Assembly: GCF_900324465.2 (NCBI RefSeq)
Contig: NC_046616.1
Span: forward strand, 22,439,095 to 22,503,094
Reading direction: 5' to 3'
Length of the DNA: 64,000 bases
Source of the DNA: Anabas testudineus
Taxonomy: Eukaryota > Chordata > Actinopteri > Anabantiformes > Anabantidae
Shown: piece after piece, positions 10,451 to 22,238 of the stretch
Layout: each line of letters opens with the position of its first letter
Numbering within the stretch: position 1 is the stretch's first letter
Notes under the pieces: generated by a model
What the model saw: only the letters and a program-made list of their open reading frames with translations
Told to the model about the DNA's origin: nothing
Database searches by the model: none
Translations under genes and position numbers: made by a program

Positions 10451-11115
10451 CCTGCTTTTTGGTGACAACTGAGCTCTGAGAAGAAAGTAATGTGTCCGCC
10501 TCAAAGGTCATTCCTTTAATCCAGAATAAACTTGCTTTAAAGTGCTCCAGCTTAACACATCCTGCTGTTATCCTACTAAGCCAAAACCTACAACATTACT
10601 GGGTGACAAAGTGCAGTGTAGAAAACATACGAATCCCGGCTGTGGCCCCAGTCCTGGACTCTAGGTTTAAAACATTAGCTTTTTGCAATCAAACACATGC
10701 TCAGGAAGCAGTTGCTAGAGGTACCGCAGAATGTGCCGGACTAGTACGAGCACAACAGGAGACTCCATGAACATCACAGGTAAGGCGTTAATTTATCATC
10801 TGTGGTATACAGGTACAGTTAGGTTATGTGAAAACTTATATTGTAGTTTGTGCTTGCAGCTTCATCAGATGCACCAGGACTTTCCACAGAGGCTGTGGCC
10901 TCTGATAACTTGTGGGACCTTTTAGTCAGTTGCTTATTTGGCAGAGTCCTACCTCTCCAGAGGAAAAGACCCGACATCAGTGCTGTGTGAACGAGTCTTC
11001 CCCAAAGCTGGATAGGGAGTGAGCAAGAAGAGGAGCACACTGAAAACAAATACAGTCGAATTGATCTGTTTTTGAATAATAATCTTTGGGCTCCAATGAT
11101 CACTTCCCTCCCAGC
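10450..11115 (+). mobile_element. hAT (ZBED-like) transposase fossil
   Basis: Plus-strand conceptual translations contain NVSASKVIPLIQNKLALK and VAPVLDSRFKTLAFCN, matching the hAT core signature LDPRFKTL. About 300 bp on come pieces of the C-terminal dimerisation region: SAVCERVFPKAG and VSKKRSTLKTN, corresponding to SERVFSKAG..VSKKRSrLkp in family members. The frame is broken by stops and shifts, so it is not functional. Host-domesticated ZBED genes share these motifs, but the breaks and the lack of introns favour a dead transposon. Confidence 0.6.
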
Positions 11116-11879
11116 CCAATCTCTTACCCATCATTCCCAAGTTTGTCACCCAAAATCCATGTTAATATAGGCCTACACACTGTCCAAGTTACAAAAGCAC
11201 AACTAAATGTGTCAGACAATTAACTGCCATCTCTCTGTGCTCTACTAGAGCCTTAGTTTCATGATAGTGCCAGGAAGAGAAGTGTAATGTTACTAGTTGA
11301 CCAACAGACGTCGCCAAACTAAGTGTATAAAATGCTTCGACACAGTAAACCATTGTCAACACATTTGCTTCCTATTGCTTCAGTGCTACAGAAAGTCTTG
11401 GTTTATCCATCCCTTGGGCATTACTTCTACTTCTTACTACTTTGTACATCACCAGTTCACAAAAAACATTAGAGTAATGTAGGAAAGCTGAATTATAAAT
11501 GAAGTGAGTGACAGCAGAAATCAATCAAGGCTGATAAATGGCAAGAGAAGGGAAGGCGAAAGAGTCAGGACAGGAAGTAGGATTTAAAAAAAAAAGCAGG
11601 GAACCAGAAGTAAATCTAGGTACCTATGGATGTTGTGGACGTTGTGCGGAGTTTTGGTGAACATGGGATGGCCATCATGACTCTAGAGACCCCGCTGAGT
11701 GACTAACAGGTGGTGCAAACATTTCCAGCTATCATGATATTCCGGTTATGAGCATTCTTTTCATCGTACAAAAACTTGGTGTATATGTAGACCAGAGGAG
11801 TGGCTGACACGTCATGTTCAGTACAGAGTTGCACCTAAGAGGTCATTTGTGACATTTGTTGCCTTAGATCATTGGTTGT

Positions 11880-12335
11880 CTTTTACAGAGGAAGGGTGTC
11901 TCATCTAGTTTACACTTAGTGGGGCCATCATCTGCATCAGGACAATGACCCTAAACGTGCTATTTGTCCAAGAAGGAGAGTGATGGAGAGCTGCATCAGG
12001 TGACCTGGACTCCACATTCACCTGATCTGAATCCAACTGAGATGGTTTGTGATGAGTAGGACCAGAGAGTGAAGGAAACACAGCCAACAAGTACTCAACA
12101 CCTCTGGGAGCTTCTTTGTTTGAAAACCATTCTAGGTGACCACCTCATGTTGCAGACTAGGAAAATGTGCGCCAGAGTTTTTAAAGTTGTCATCAACACA
12201 AAATGTGGCTACTTTGAATAATCAAAAGTATAAAACATATTCTGGCCTGTTTAACACTTTTTTTGTTTCCTCCATAACTCCGCGTTTTCTTTCACAGTTT
12301 GAATATCTTCGGTATTATTGTACAATATTAAAACA
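11880..12335 (+). mobile_element. Tc1/mariner transposase remnant
   Basis: The plus strand encodes, across broken frames, HLHQDNDPKRAICP and then a segment matching SPDLNPiEmvwDe, followed by QPTSTQHLWELL. These are the catalytic DNDPKH and SPDLNPIE motifs plus the family C-terminal tail. The N-terminal half is not clearly visible, though upstream sequence from about 11640 may belong to it. Stops and frame changes make it inactive. It ends shortly before the start of receptor pseudogene D. Confidence 0.7.
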
Positions 12336-12499
12336 TAAAAAAAATAAAGACTAATGAATAATCATACTGACACATGTGATTTTGGTCCACATTTACAAAT
12401 CTCAATTGCCAAACACACCAGCAACATGATCATATGCAATTTTTCACAGTACAGTTACAATAAACTTTTACTCTATAATTTCTTATTATCATTATAATA

Positions 12500-13068
12500 A
12501 CCAGTAAATGTCCATCGAAGGTTGCATGTCAGGTAATCCTCAATATATACTGTTGTGGTGGTATCATAACATTTCTCAGACTTGTTGTCAGATGTGTTCA
12601 TGTTCTTTGTGTAAAGCAGGTCTAGAAGACTTTGAACACTCACAACACGCAAACCATGACTGAGATAGACACAGAATAAGTAAGAGTGGAGTTTCGCATG
12701 ACTCTGACTAGATGAAGAATAGCCAGGTATCTGTACACACTTATACAGGTAAGGAATCCAATGCTGCCGTATAAATTCAGGTTGAAGCAGAATCTTGTTA
12801 TCTTGCAGAATACATCTCCAAAGATCCATTTACTCTTCATGAAGTAGTACACCATCAGGAACGGGAGTGTGAGCAGGTACAAAATATCAGCAACTCCAAG
12901 GCTGAGAACAAAAACGTTGATGCTCCTTAGACTCTTCCAGTTCTGCAACAAAGATTGCAATCCCCACCCATTCACTGCCAGGCCAATGAAGAAAACTAAA
13001 ATGTAAGCAGCAGGTAGGAATCTGCCTGGGAAGTCAAAGCTGACACGAAGACAAGATGTGGTATTTAT
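12500..13068 (-). pseudogene. Broken P2Y1-like receptor (copy D)
   Basis: Homologous to the first 60% of copies C, E and F. Three defects are visible. The initiator codon is ATA (13066-13068) where copy F has ATG. A one-base loss near 12650 shifts the frame just after TM4 (VMVCVL then stop, while the neighbouring frame continues VSVQSLLDLLYTK). Homology ends near 12500 in TM5, so TM6, TM7 and the tail are absent. An upstream in-frame ATG at 13137 keeps a 165-codon frame open, but it would give only TM1-TM4. The TM1-TM3 block is nonetheless almost identical to the intact genes, suggesting recent origin or gene conversion. An acceptor-like ATTCCAG lies just upstream of the lost start, as in its intact relatives. 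Confidence 0.88.
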
Positions 13069-13139
13069 TATGTCTCCTGGAATGCTGCTAATATTAGAAC
13101 TATATATGGTGTGGTGCCCAGAATGGGTACATCTCATGT

Positions 13140-15409
13140 AGCAGGGTGCATAGGATTGTCTGAAAGCCCCAGTCCCATAAATAAATAATTAAATAAAGCC
13201 TGATTAATCTTCATGAGAACCTGTAGCTATTGGGCCTCCCTCTCTATATAGGTCAGCCAAGCCTAACTGGACCAGGCCACTCTCTATCTGCTGGGCTTTT
13301 TGCGGGATTTGAATGCATTTCCCTGGTTTTTTGTTGTAATGTTGGTTCTTTGTTGGGTTTTTAGTACAGTGTTTAAGGCTCAGACTGTCCAGGCTCAACG
13401 TTTTATTTCCTGATTATTGCCATAGGGCTACACTTCAGTCTTTGAATAATCAGGTATTTAGAATATATATTCAAATTCTAATGTGAGTTGTTATGTTGGC
13501 TTGTATTTTATGAAATCTTTGTAAGACAGAGATGAAACTTGTCTACTTAGACATTTGTTTGAGTCTAAATTACTGGGGTGTATTATTTACTTTAGTTTCT
13601 CTTTTTCCAGAGCCAACTGTTGTAACGCCTGGGTTCTTAATTTTTGTGATTTTGAGCCTTTACTGCTGATTTTTTTTAACTCTTCACACACTGTGAGCTG
13701 TTCTCCACTGTCCTTATTGCATCACTCTTTTGTATGGTAGTGTTGGAAATACATGGAACTGAGAGTGAGGTTCATTTCCTAGATTGTCATTTCCCTTCCT
13801 TCCCCTTTTATCAGGTAGACTGCAGCCCTCCACTGAGAATATATTTTTAATATAGTGTCTCAAGTGGCCCAAATGTCTTTGGGTTGTTTCTGTTGTTGGT
13901 GTGTACATGTTATGTATTTGTATTATTGTATTTTTACCTGTAGTATTGTGTATAATTTGCGCTTTTAATGGTATTGTTAAACTCTGCTTTTTTCAAGAGT
14001 TGTATTCTTTTGTATTCAAAGGGATTTGGAGGTTGCATGTTGATATTGTGTGCTTGAGTGTGTTTGTGCATATAGTCAGTATACAACTTTGAATATTAAC
14101 TTCTAACACGACAAGGAAAAAAATCTGCAGCCTTTAGGGGGTTTTATGAACCACGTATGAGACTGAAACGATTAAATTATTCTGTCTCAGTCTTGAAGAG
14201 TTGCTCTAAGTGTTGACCACCAGATGTCAGTGTTTGCTTTGATTGAGGGCACAAACGACAAGAAAGACCAAAAGCTTCCAAAAGTTTCACTTTCTACACT
14301 TGTATTAGTGTAGATTCTAAATAAAAAAGGATTTCAGACTGGTCAAGTGTGTTCATTCAATGTCTTTCACATATTTAGTTTCTGACTGTCAGCATTTCAT
14401 GCAGGGTGGTGTCTAGTCTGTCTGGTCCAGAGATGCAGTAAAAATTGGCAGTGGAAAATACAGCTGTAGTCTCACGCTTTTGCTTCTGTCTTTGGGGTTT
14501 TCTGTTGGCACCTTTTTTTATATTTGATTTTTGTTTTTACTGTGTGCACAGCCTTATGCAGAAACATTGACCTGAAGTGACAAATGAAACGGAAAAAAAA
14601 ATGCATTTACATGAACATTACTCATTATGAACTACTTGAACCACAGGGCCATTATGTTTTTCACCAGCTCTGCAGTCTTGACATGGTCGTAAACAGCAAA
14701 GGGGTAATTTTTTTCTTCTCTTAATGGACATTTTGAGAACAATTATGCACTTAAGATTTGGACCATTGGATGAACACAATCATTAAGTGTCATCTAAACC
14801 AATGTTTTTAAAACTCCACCTCAACCTCAACGATATTAATAAAATGTTGCTCACACATCAGTGTAACAGGCCTGTGGTATACACAGTCACAGAGCCTTTT
14901 TTTACTTTGAATAGTTTCAGTACATTTTCCAGACTACAGTATAAATTCAGTATGTTCAGGAATTAAGTATTTTCTTCAGTGTGATGGCTTCAGTGTGATA
15001 TAATTACTTTTACCCAAAGAAAGGATCTGAAAACATCACATGCACTACATCATTGCAGATTAATACATGTCCATGTTTTTTGTTAAAAAGATATTTTCAA
15101 TTTATTTATTTTATTTATTTTAGAGATAGAAAATCACTGCGACTGTATTATTCCTTTTCATTGCTGGTTTACCACATATATACAGTAAATGTTCACTCTA
15201 TACATACATAACACTGAGTCTCCCCACCATAAACACAACAAGTGGTCTTATTTTTATTTTATTATTATTATTCTTTTTTTTTGGAATGTGAGGTTTTAGA
15301 ACATCAACAATACAGTCATTCAATTGACCAGTGTTATGACAATGACACTGGTTAAAACCCTCATACTGTACAGTAAAACTGAATCGTGGGAGATGATGTC
15401 CAGTTTCAT
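13140..15409. other. Intergenic, no gene seen
   Basis: Spacer between pseudogene D and copy E. It is T-rich and AT-rich. Frames of 61-64 codons lack recognisable domains. A TTTATT-rich stretch near 15100-15125 could supply poly(A) signals for copy E on the minus strand. Confidence 0.45.
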
Positions 15410-16378
15410 TTATGTATTAGACGGAAGTTGACTAAGGCTGATGGACAACCGTGTAACAGCTTGACGGGTTTGTTGGAGTAAACGTCTGAGCTGGGCAAGA
15501 ATTTCTTCATCTCCATGAAGGTAAACCAGAGGGTTGAGAGCACTGTTCAGACACACAAGGCCACGACTTATCTGATAAGCAATGTAGACTCCATTATTCC
15601 ACTGATGGCTTATTTTCTGTTTGGACAAAACTCTTGACCAGAGGTTGAGGTTCTTAAGTACATGAAAAGGGATGTAACAAACTGAGAAGAGAAGAATCAA
15701 AATGAACAACAATTTCAAGCATCTCTGTCTCAGTACCTTGTCAGTTGTTTTTCCTCTGCACAGAAAGACAATCATATGTCCATAGCAGCACAGAATGATG
15801 AGGAATGGGAGACAAAACCCAGTAAGTGTACGTCCAAGGCTGTATCTCAGGTAATCCTCAACATATTTATCATCGGTGGTATCGTGGCATTTCTCAGACT
15901 TGTTTCCAAATGTCTTGGTGTACAACATGTCTGGAAGACTTTGAACACTCACCAGCAGCCAAACTGTCATTGAGATGAGCACAGAGTGTGTGAGAGTTAT
16001 TCTCCCCCGTACTCTCATTGGATGAACTATAGCCAGGTACCTGTACACACTTATACAGGTAAGGAATCCAATGCTGCCGTATAAATTCAGGTTGAAGCAG
16101 AATCTTGTTATCTTGCAGAATACATCTCCAAAGATCCATGTACTCTTCATGAAGTAGTACACCATCAGGAACGGGAGTGTGAGCAGGTATAAAATATCAG
16201 CAACTCCAAGGTTGAGAACAAAAACGTTGATGTTTCCCAGCTTCTTCCATTTCTGCAGCAAAGACTTCAATCCCCATCCATTGGCTACCAGACCAATGAT
16301 GAACACTAAAATATAAACAGGAGGCAAGAATTTGCCTGTAAAGGTAAAGTTCACATCAGTGGAATTTGTTTTAATCAT
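15410..16378 (-). CDS. P2Y1-like receptor gene, copy E
   Basis: Intact single-exon frame, 322 aa. It is a class A GPCR of the P2Y1 group with two N-terminal glycosylation sites (NST, NFT), TM2 NLGVADILYLLTLP, TM3 FCKITRFCFN...SVYRYLAIVHP, ECL2 KCHDTT (His where the other copies have Tyr), TM6 CYIPFHVLKNLNLWSR and TM7 YQISRGLVCLNSALNPLVY. Conserved TM6 His/Lys and TM7 Gln/Arg fit nucleotide binding. The C-tail carries Arg/Gln-rich repeats and ends SQLPSNT. The ATG is preceded by CTGCTCTCTAG then AAGACA, a good 3' splice-site match shared with copy F. The 5' flank is also clearly related to that of copy F, making E and F the closest intact pair. Ligand identity is inferred from family membership. 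Confidence 0.93.
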   Translation of the reverse strand: MIKTNSTDVNFTFTGKFLPPVYILVFIIGLVANGWGLKSLLQKWKKLGNINVFVLNLGVADILYLLTLPFLMVYYFMKSTWIFGDVFCKITRFCFNLNLYGSIGFLTCISVYRYLAIVHPMRVRGRITLTHSVLISMTVWLLVSVQSLPDMLYTKTFGNKSEKCHDTTDDKYVEDYLRYSLGRTLTGFCLPFLIILCCYGHMIVFLCRGKTTDKVLRQRCLKLLFILILLFSVCYIPFHVLKNLNLWSRVLSKQKISHQWNNGVYIAYQISRGLVCLNSALNPLVYLHGDEEILAQLRRLLQQTRQAVTRLSISLSQLPSNT

Positions 16379-16600
16379 TGTCTTCTAGAGAGCAGGTCGT
16401 TGAATTCCTGTGTGCTTCTTCTATACAAATAGAAACCAAATTACCGCATGCACAGTTGAGACTTCAGTTCAAGACTTCCTCTTTTAAGCCCTGCAGACTA
16501 CATTTAGGTTTCTGCACCTATCAGATTCTGGGAAATACCATTCATTGTCTGATTTGTCAGATTCTGAAATTGAAACTAAATCAAGGTTTTCTCTAGTTTA
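16379..16600 (-). promoter_or_regulatory. Conserved 5' flank of copy E, with acceptor-like site
   Basis: About 200 bp upstream of the start codon align with the flank of copy F (27805-27995). Shared landmarks on the plus strand are AAGACTTCCTCTTTTAA against AAGACTTCCTGTTTTAA, and ACTACATTTAGGTTTCTGCA against ACCACATTTGAGTTTTTGCA. The AG at 16385-16386, after a pyrimidine-rich run, leaves six bases (AAGACA) before the ATG and probably ends a 5'-UTR intron. Retention between duplicates may reflect function or recent duplication. Confidence 0.5.
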
Positions 16601-17504
16601 GTACACTGTGCTTTTTAGCAACATATCTAACCATTTTTCATTGCCAAATCACCATTATTGTGGTAAATTATTTGGTTATAAACAAAATGTTGGCATTTTA
16701 TAAGTAAACTTATGGCTTGTGTATAAGTAATTCTGCTAATCCATCAACAGGTGGTGCCTTTCTAACATAAGAAAAGACAACACTTCATCTGCATGATATT
16801 TACACATACATTTTTGAACTTTTTCTTACTTTCATATATTATTTATCTGGCAGTGGATGGGGAATCCTGACGCTGGTAGGTACTGACCTACTGGGGACAC
16901 ACACACCAGTACAGTTTCATTCAGCCATTACAGTTTGGTCCTCATCAAAGATCTTGTTTACATTTGATGGTTAAATGTGTCTTGAGTGTGTCCCAACAGG
17001 CTAAGTGTATCTGGTGTTCGACTTTATTTCGTACGTTAGCAGAAATGATGCAGCAGTAAAGAAATCTTACATAAGCCTTAACTAAAATGCACGGACTTCA
17101 TCATCTTATCACAGATGGTTTACTGTATAAGGCACCTACTGTACCTGCCAGTCTTCTTCACCAGATTGTTCACTGCCTCTTTCCAGTGACTGTCCAGTGT
17201 TTTCTTGGTTTGACCGCCTGTGGTTTTGACTTTTCTTAATACCTTCATAGATTTACCCTCTGCTTTTTGTTTGTATCTGATTTTGTCTTCACTAGGTTCT
17301 CTTCTGTGTCTGTCCCTGTGTTCTTTGTCTGCTCTGCAGACCCACTGGTACAAAACTGTACAATTCTAATTAATTAATTCACTGACCTTGCCAGTTTTGT
17401 TTGCCTTCCTAGGCCATGGATTGCCCTAAGTGGGGTGAGCTCTTCTTAATTTTCTCATTCCAAGCATGTCCACCAGTCCAAACTCTCATCTGTGCCTTGA
17501 TCTG
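16601..17504. other. Intergenic, no gene seen
   Basis: Spacer without recognisable genes. The 77-codon minus-strand frame near 17120-17353 is Lys/Arg-rich but matches nothing I know. Confidence 0.4.
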
Positions 17505-17509
17505 AGTAC

Positions 17510-19370
17510 TGTTACAGTTCCTCCCTTGGCCCCCGTCTGTGGGTTTGGTTTTTGTTTGTGTCTCACTCTCCTGCCATACACCATATACGGACTTCCTCTT
17601 CCCCCATTCTCCACCCACTGCTGGACTAATTGACTCATTCATTTCACCTGTTACTCCCTCCATTTTATAAGCTCCCCTCAGTCCTCAGTTCAGTGCTGGT
17701 TTGTCACTCTTGCTTCATTCATGCTCATTGACATCATTCACTCTACTCTGCACACTATTCATGGACCTGCTCGTTTGTTAGTTTGTCAGTTTGCCACTTA
17801 GCCATTTTGGATCACCCCAGACTTCACTTCTGTTTGTTGGACTTTGGTTTCGTCTGTGAGTGTTACACCCTGAAAAGGGAGAAAGTCAAGACATATGACG
17901 CCCACGGACTTCATTCTACGGCGTCTTTATCTAGAATCATTTTACAAAACATAACAAACATGGAAGCAAGCATTTTCCACAATATATCTATTGACATTAC
18001 ATTATACATCATAACACCCTCAAATTCTGTCACAAAATGTACATATAATATCATTCCACTCACTCTCATTATGTTTTTAAACAATAACAACCAAAAAAGA
18101 AATACACAGAATATTATGTGAATGTACATTTACATCATCCTGTTAAATTTCCCTTTACCCCCTATAAACAACATTTTGCTTGACCCCTGTCAGTATATAA
18201 CATAAATATGTTTTAATAAACACACACAACATTTTGCACTACAACATTCCACCACATGTAGAGCTAACGGCACGTTTAGCTAACCATGCCTGTTGACACC
18301 GTCTACCACCTGGGTGCTAATACCTCCATTACGTTTGTAATAAGTGCCATTAACCCGAATATGCAATAAACTCAATATCTTCTACTGTACTAAACATGTA
18401 GACATTCTTTATGGCCTATCCATAACGTTTTACACTTACATTTATTATACATACATACAACACAGTGCATTTCTACTAGTTATTATACTGAACGTACATT
18501 GTGCCACACTTGCTAACTACTTCCATCACTACATAACCAAACTATGTCATACACACAGTTATTCAAACAGTTATTAACGTTATCAAACAAACTTAAATCA
18601 ACATTTACTTACTTGCTGGAAATTTATACAAAACTTAGAAATGTTTCAAATACCTGAAAAGAGAGAAAATCAAGACATATGACGACACAGACTTCATTCT
18701 ATGGCGTCTTTATCCAGAATGAAGCTACCGCGGCGATACTCCCTCTACTGGTTACTCAGGTATAACTAATTAATTAATGGATGAACTCACCCAGCCGATT
18801 CAGCAAATTCCCTGTTTGACCACAGGCTACACTGCTATTTTCTATATAAGGAATTGCATTTCTGTCTGGAACATTAACCTCTTTCTAATACATATTTTAA
18901 CTATTTTAAAGGAAAGCAAACTGCACAAATAAACTCATATAATTCAAACTTTAACAATACTGTACTAAGCTTCATCATCGATTACCCTATACTAATTTCC
19001 ATCTACTACATTAGTTTATGTTTTTGTGAGTTTGTCGTTGCCTGCCTTATGCAGAGTATTTTCCGTTGTTACTTTGTCTTGTTAGCTCCGTATGTTTGTT
19101 CCCGTTTTAACCTGCCTTCAGCAGTGATTTTGGTTTGTCACTTTGTACTTTTAGTTTGTCTGTTAGTTTCATGTCCGCTTTAGTGCGTGGTTTTTGTTGG
19201 TACTTTGTATGTTGTCGTGAGAGTTTTAGTTTGAGTTTTTGCCTGTGTTTCCACAGTGTTTTATGTTGATACTTTGTTCATTTTTGTTAGTTCCCTATGT
19301 CCCCTGCCCTCCTTTCGTTTATAAACCTTTTTTGTTGGTACTCGTTGGTCCCGTTAGTCCGTTTGTAACA
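17510..19370 (+). mobile_element. Solo LTR, gypsy-like (LTR-B), split by a later insertion
   Basis: Same family as the LTR at 3887-4563 but in plus orientation. It has TGTTAC...GTAACA ends and a perfect 5-bp target duplication AGTAC at 17505-17509 and 19371-19375. The outer parts (about 17510-17860 and 19020-19370) align with LTR-A. About 1.16 kb between them is foreign and lies inside the LTR, giving a nested order: the LTR landed first, then the second element. Without the insert the LTR is about 0.7 kb, close to LTR-A. Confidence 0.8.
17861..19022. mobile_element. Unclassified element nested in LTR-B
   Basis: AT-rich insert with no coding frame of note. It contains two direct repeats of about 70 bp (17868-17937 and 18651-18720) sharing GTCAAGACATATGACG-type sequence and GACTTCATTCTA, about 783 bp apart. 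Possible flanking duplication TGTGAG occurs on both sides (near 17857 and 19024). Boundaries are approximate. The arrangement could be a decayed element with direct terminal repeats or a two-unit tandem; I cannot assign a family. Confidence 0.45.
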
Positions 19371-19375
19371 AGTAC

Positions 19376-19776
19376 ACTCTTTCTGACAAACCATAATGAA
19401 CAAAGTACTGTACCCAGAGCACCTTGGAAATGGTGGATGCCATTAGCTCTTTACTGGCAAAGGCCAGAGCATTGCGTGTGAAGTGGTCAGTGACTATCAG
19501 CAAATTACAGATATTCCTCAAGTCAACTTATATTATTATTTGTCTTATAATAAAATTGTTCTCCAATCGGCAAGTTTTACTGGACATTTGACCCTTCAGT
19601 TTGCTGTTATGATGTTCAACATCCTATCAACATTAGCCAGTTTCTCACCTTTACCAACAATAACGTCTTGGGAGCATCGGCCTTCTGCAGTTTTTATCCT
19701 AAAGACATCTTAAGGACAACACCACTCTTCGAGCATGATGTCAATCATGAAGCTATGTTTAACTTGAAAGAATTTT
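19376..19776. other. Intergenic, unassigned
   Basis: Sequence between LTR-B and the LINE. Short plus-strand frames have no known domain. It could be a transposon fragment, but I cannot name it. Confidence 0.3.
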
Positions 19777-21640
19777 CTTATTTAGGTTTTCTTATGTCAG
19801 AAGATGCTTCATGTCCCCTGAGCTTCCGTTGTGTCTTTGGCACATACAGAAGCAGCTGGTCAGCTGACCTGAGCGACCGAGAGGGGGAATGCACACATAG
19901 AAGCTCAGAAAGGTAGGGAGGGGCAAGACCATTTAAAGACTTAAAAACAAATAAAAGAATTTTAAAATGAACTCTAAGATGGACAGGCAGGCAGTGCAGT
20001 GAGGCTAAAACCGGGGTAATGTGCTCTCGAGCAGCAGCATTTTGTACCAGCTGAAGACGGGACATGGACGATTGAGACACACCAAAATACAAAGAATTAC
20101 AGTAATCCAGCCTAGTCGTAACAAAGGCATGGATCAATGTCTCAACGTGCTTTTTTGACAAAAGTGGTTTAATTTTTGCCAATTGTCTCAAGTGAAAGAA
20201 GCTGGATTTCACCACTGCACTAACCTGCCTATCCAAACTAAAACCACTGTCCACCTTAACACCAAGGTTTGTGACGGTAGGTTTAAAAAATTGTTGTAAA
20301 GGGCCCAGGTCTACAAGAGGGGACCCCACCACTGGCGCTCGGACCAAAGACAATGACCTCTGTCTTTTTCTTATTAAAATGGAGGAAATTTAGAGCCATC
20401 CAGGCTCTTACTTCATCAAAACATTTCATTAATGAGCCCATGGCAAAGCCATTCTTCTGTTTCACTGGTACATATATCTGCGTGTCATCAGCAAAACAGT
20501 GAAAGGAACAATTATGCTTTCTAAGAATGGAGCCAAGGGGAAGCAAATACAGGGAAAAAAGCAGAGGCCCCAAAAATGAGCCCTGTGGGACCCCACACAG
20601 GAGAGGAGCAGAAGAGGACTGGACATGATCAATTTGTACACAAAATGTTCTCTCTTCCAAGTACGACCTAAACCACTCAAGAGCAGTGCCACCGATGCTT
20701 ACACATTTCTGTAATCGAGAAGTCAAAATACCATGGTCCACTGTGTCAAAAGCAGCAGTTAGGTCCAGTAGAACTAAGACCACATTGTCTCCAGCATCTG
20801 TAGCTAAGAGGATGTCATTAAAAACCCTCAGCAATGCTGACTCAATGCTATGAAGAGGTTTAAAACCAGACTGGAAAACCTCAAGTGTGCCGTTTTAGTC
20901 TAGAAAATCCTTCAGTTTTTTCCAGAATTTTGGAGATAAAAGGGAGTTTGGAAATAGGCCTAAAATTAGACAACACAGTGGGATCCAGGCCTGGCTTTCT
21001 GATCAGTGGCCGGACTGTAACATGTTTACAGTTCTTTGGAAAGACACCAGAGTCACTGGTTCAAATCGGAGAAAAGTTACAGGACAAAATACAGAAACTG
21101 ACGGGTCAGAAGCAGGTGGTGATATGAGGGCCCTGAGATTGTTCACCTTATTTACAAAGAACTTTTCACATGCCTCCAGACAAGGTTCTACACAGGCAGT
21201 CTTCAGGGCATTAAGAACAACGTCTACAGTGTTAAACAGAACACGAGGCTTGTGACAGTTTGACAGGATGATATTAGACAGGTGTTGTCTTTTAGCCTCT
21301 TTTACCACAGTCTGCGTGGGTTTTGACCAGTTTACCGCTGCGTCTGCCCCGGCGACGGTGGCGTTTCCTCCGTGGAGGTAGCACCGCGGCCCGGCAAAGG
21401 TGAGCAGGTATCTCCGACAAGAAAGGAGGCAAACTTTCCTGACCATCAGTGTTAATTTCCACCAAGTTCCTGGCCAAGACACGAAGATCCAGGAGCGTAA
21501 GGCGATCATATACGAGCAGAGCATTGGCATTTTGAATGACACTTGTCAAAAGCATCATAAACACAAACAAAGTCAGCCATGACAGACAGACACTCTGGCA
21601 CCATCTTGGAAGGGCTAAATCAGAAGTTCAAAGATGCCAT
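19777..21640 (-). mobile_element. L2/CR1-type LINE, internally deleted and 3' truncated
   Basis: Minus-strand order is as follows. A GCCCTTCCAAGATGGTGCC leader sits near 21610-21630. Next is an ORF2-type start (VYDRLTLLDLRVLARN then a PPRRKRHRRRGRRSG basic run). A linker follows (CLEACEKFFVNKVNNLRA), then reverse transcriptase blocks LDLTAAFDTVDHGILTSRL, GVPQGSFLGPLLFSLYL and FADDTQIYVP, and the C-terminal tail FKSLNGLAPPYLSELL. The whole apurinic endonuclease region is missing between the basic run and the linker. The 3' end stops before the usual tail and 3' UTR. The coding part is spread over at least three frames, so it cannot retrotranspose by itself. RT motifs place it in the L2/CR1 (Jockey) group. 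Confidence 0.85.
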
Positions 21641-21738
21641 CTCAGATTAAGTCAAACTGGAGACACAGAGGTCCAGTTCTGGGGTTGACTGGGCAAAAAT
21701 GTCTCGAGCCTCTTCTGGACTCAGGGCAACGGGTGTCA

Positions 21739-22218
21739 CTAAAGACTGTGAGGTGTGTGTGAGTGGAGGGTAACTGGCTGAGTAGGGAGGTCATGACTGG
21801 GAGGTGGAGAGGCTAATGGGGTAGCAGGCCGGCTATCAGCAGAGGAGGCCAAGGAGTCTGGATCGGGCCTGTTGTGGTGGAGGGATGAAAGAACACAGGA
21901 TTTCTGGGTCTTGAGGGTGGACAGGATGAGGTCCTTGAGGTGTCTGAATTCAGAGTAGTCCATGAGTAAGTCCTTTTCCGTGAGGGTTTTTATGGCTACT
22001 TTGGTGATGGTTGTGACAAGCTCTGGACTTCCTGCTGAGTCCAGGCATTTTAACAGATAATCTGCACCACGCAGGTCCAAGTACTCTGCCCACAGTGCCT
22101 TGGAACAAAGCCCATAACGCATGAAACAGGGACAGAGGGGAAGGTTTGGTTGGCCATTTAGGGAGTCGGGGGATCCATGGCTGCGGGTTGGTCGGATCGT
22201 TCTGTCAAGGATTAACAC
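21739..22218 (-). other. Unrecognised 159-codon ORF upstream of the LINE
   Basis: Minus-strand frame of 159 codons with coding-like composition: a Cys-containing start (PLCPCFMRYGLCSKALWAEY), a Leu/charged middle (FRHLKDLILSTLKTQ) that could be helical, and a Pro/Ser/His-rich end. I do not recognise the family. It lies between the left arm of an inverted repeat (ends 22239) and the LINE leader (about 21640), all on one strand. It might be a first ORF of a composite retroelement, with the arm as its 5' region. A captured host fragment is the alternative. No splice sites or independent promoter are evident. Confidence 0.35.
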
Positions 22219-22238
22219 TACTACTGACTTTTCTGATC

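Noticed and set aside
13067-13137. ATG at 13137 as a true start of an N-terminally extended receptor D
   Set aside because: The homologous start has become ATA, the extension has no match in the intact copies, and the frame ends after TM4.
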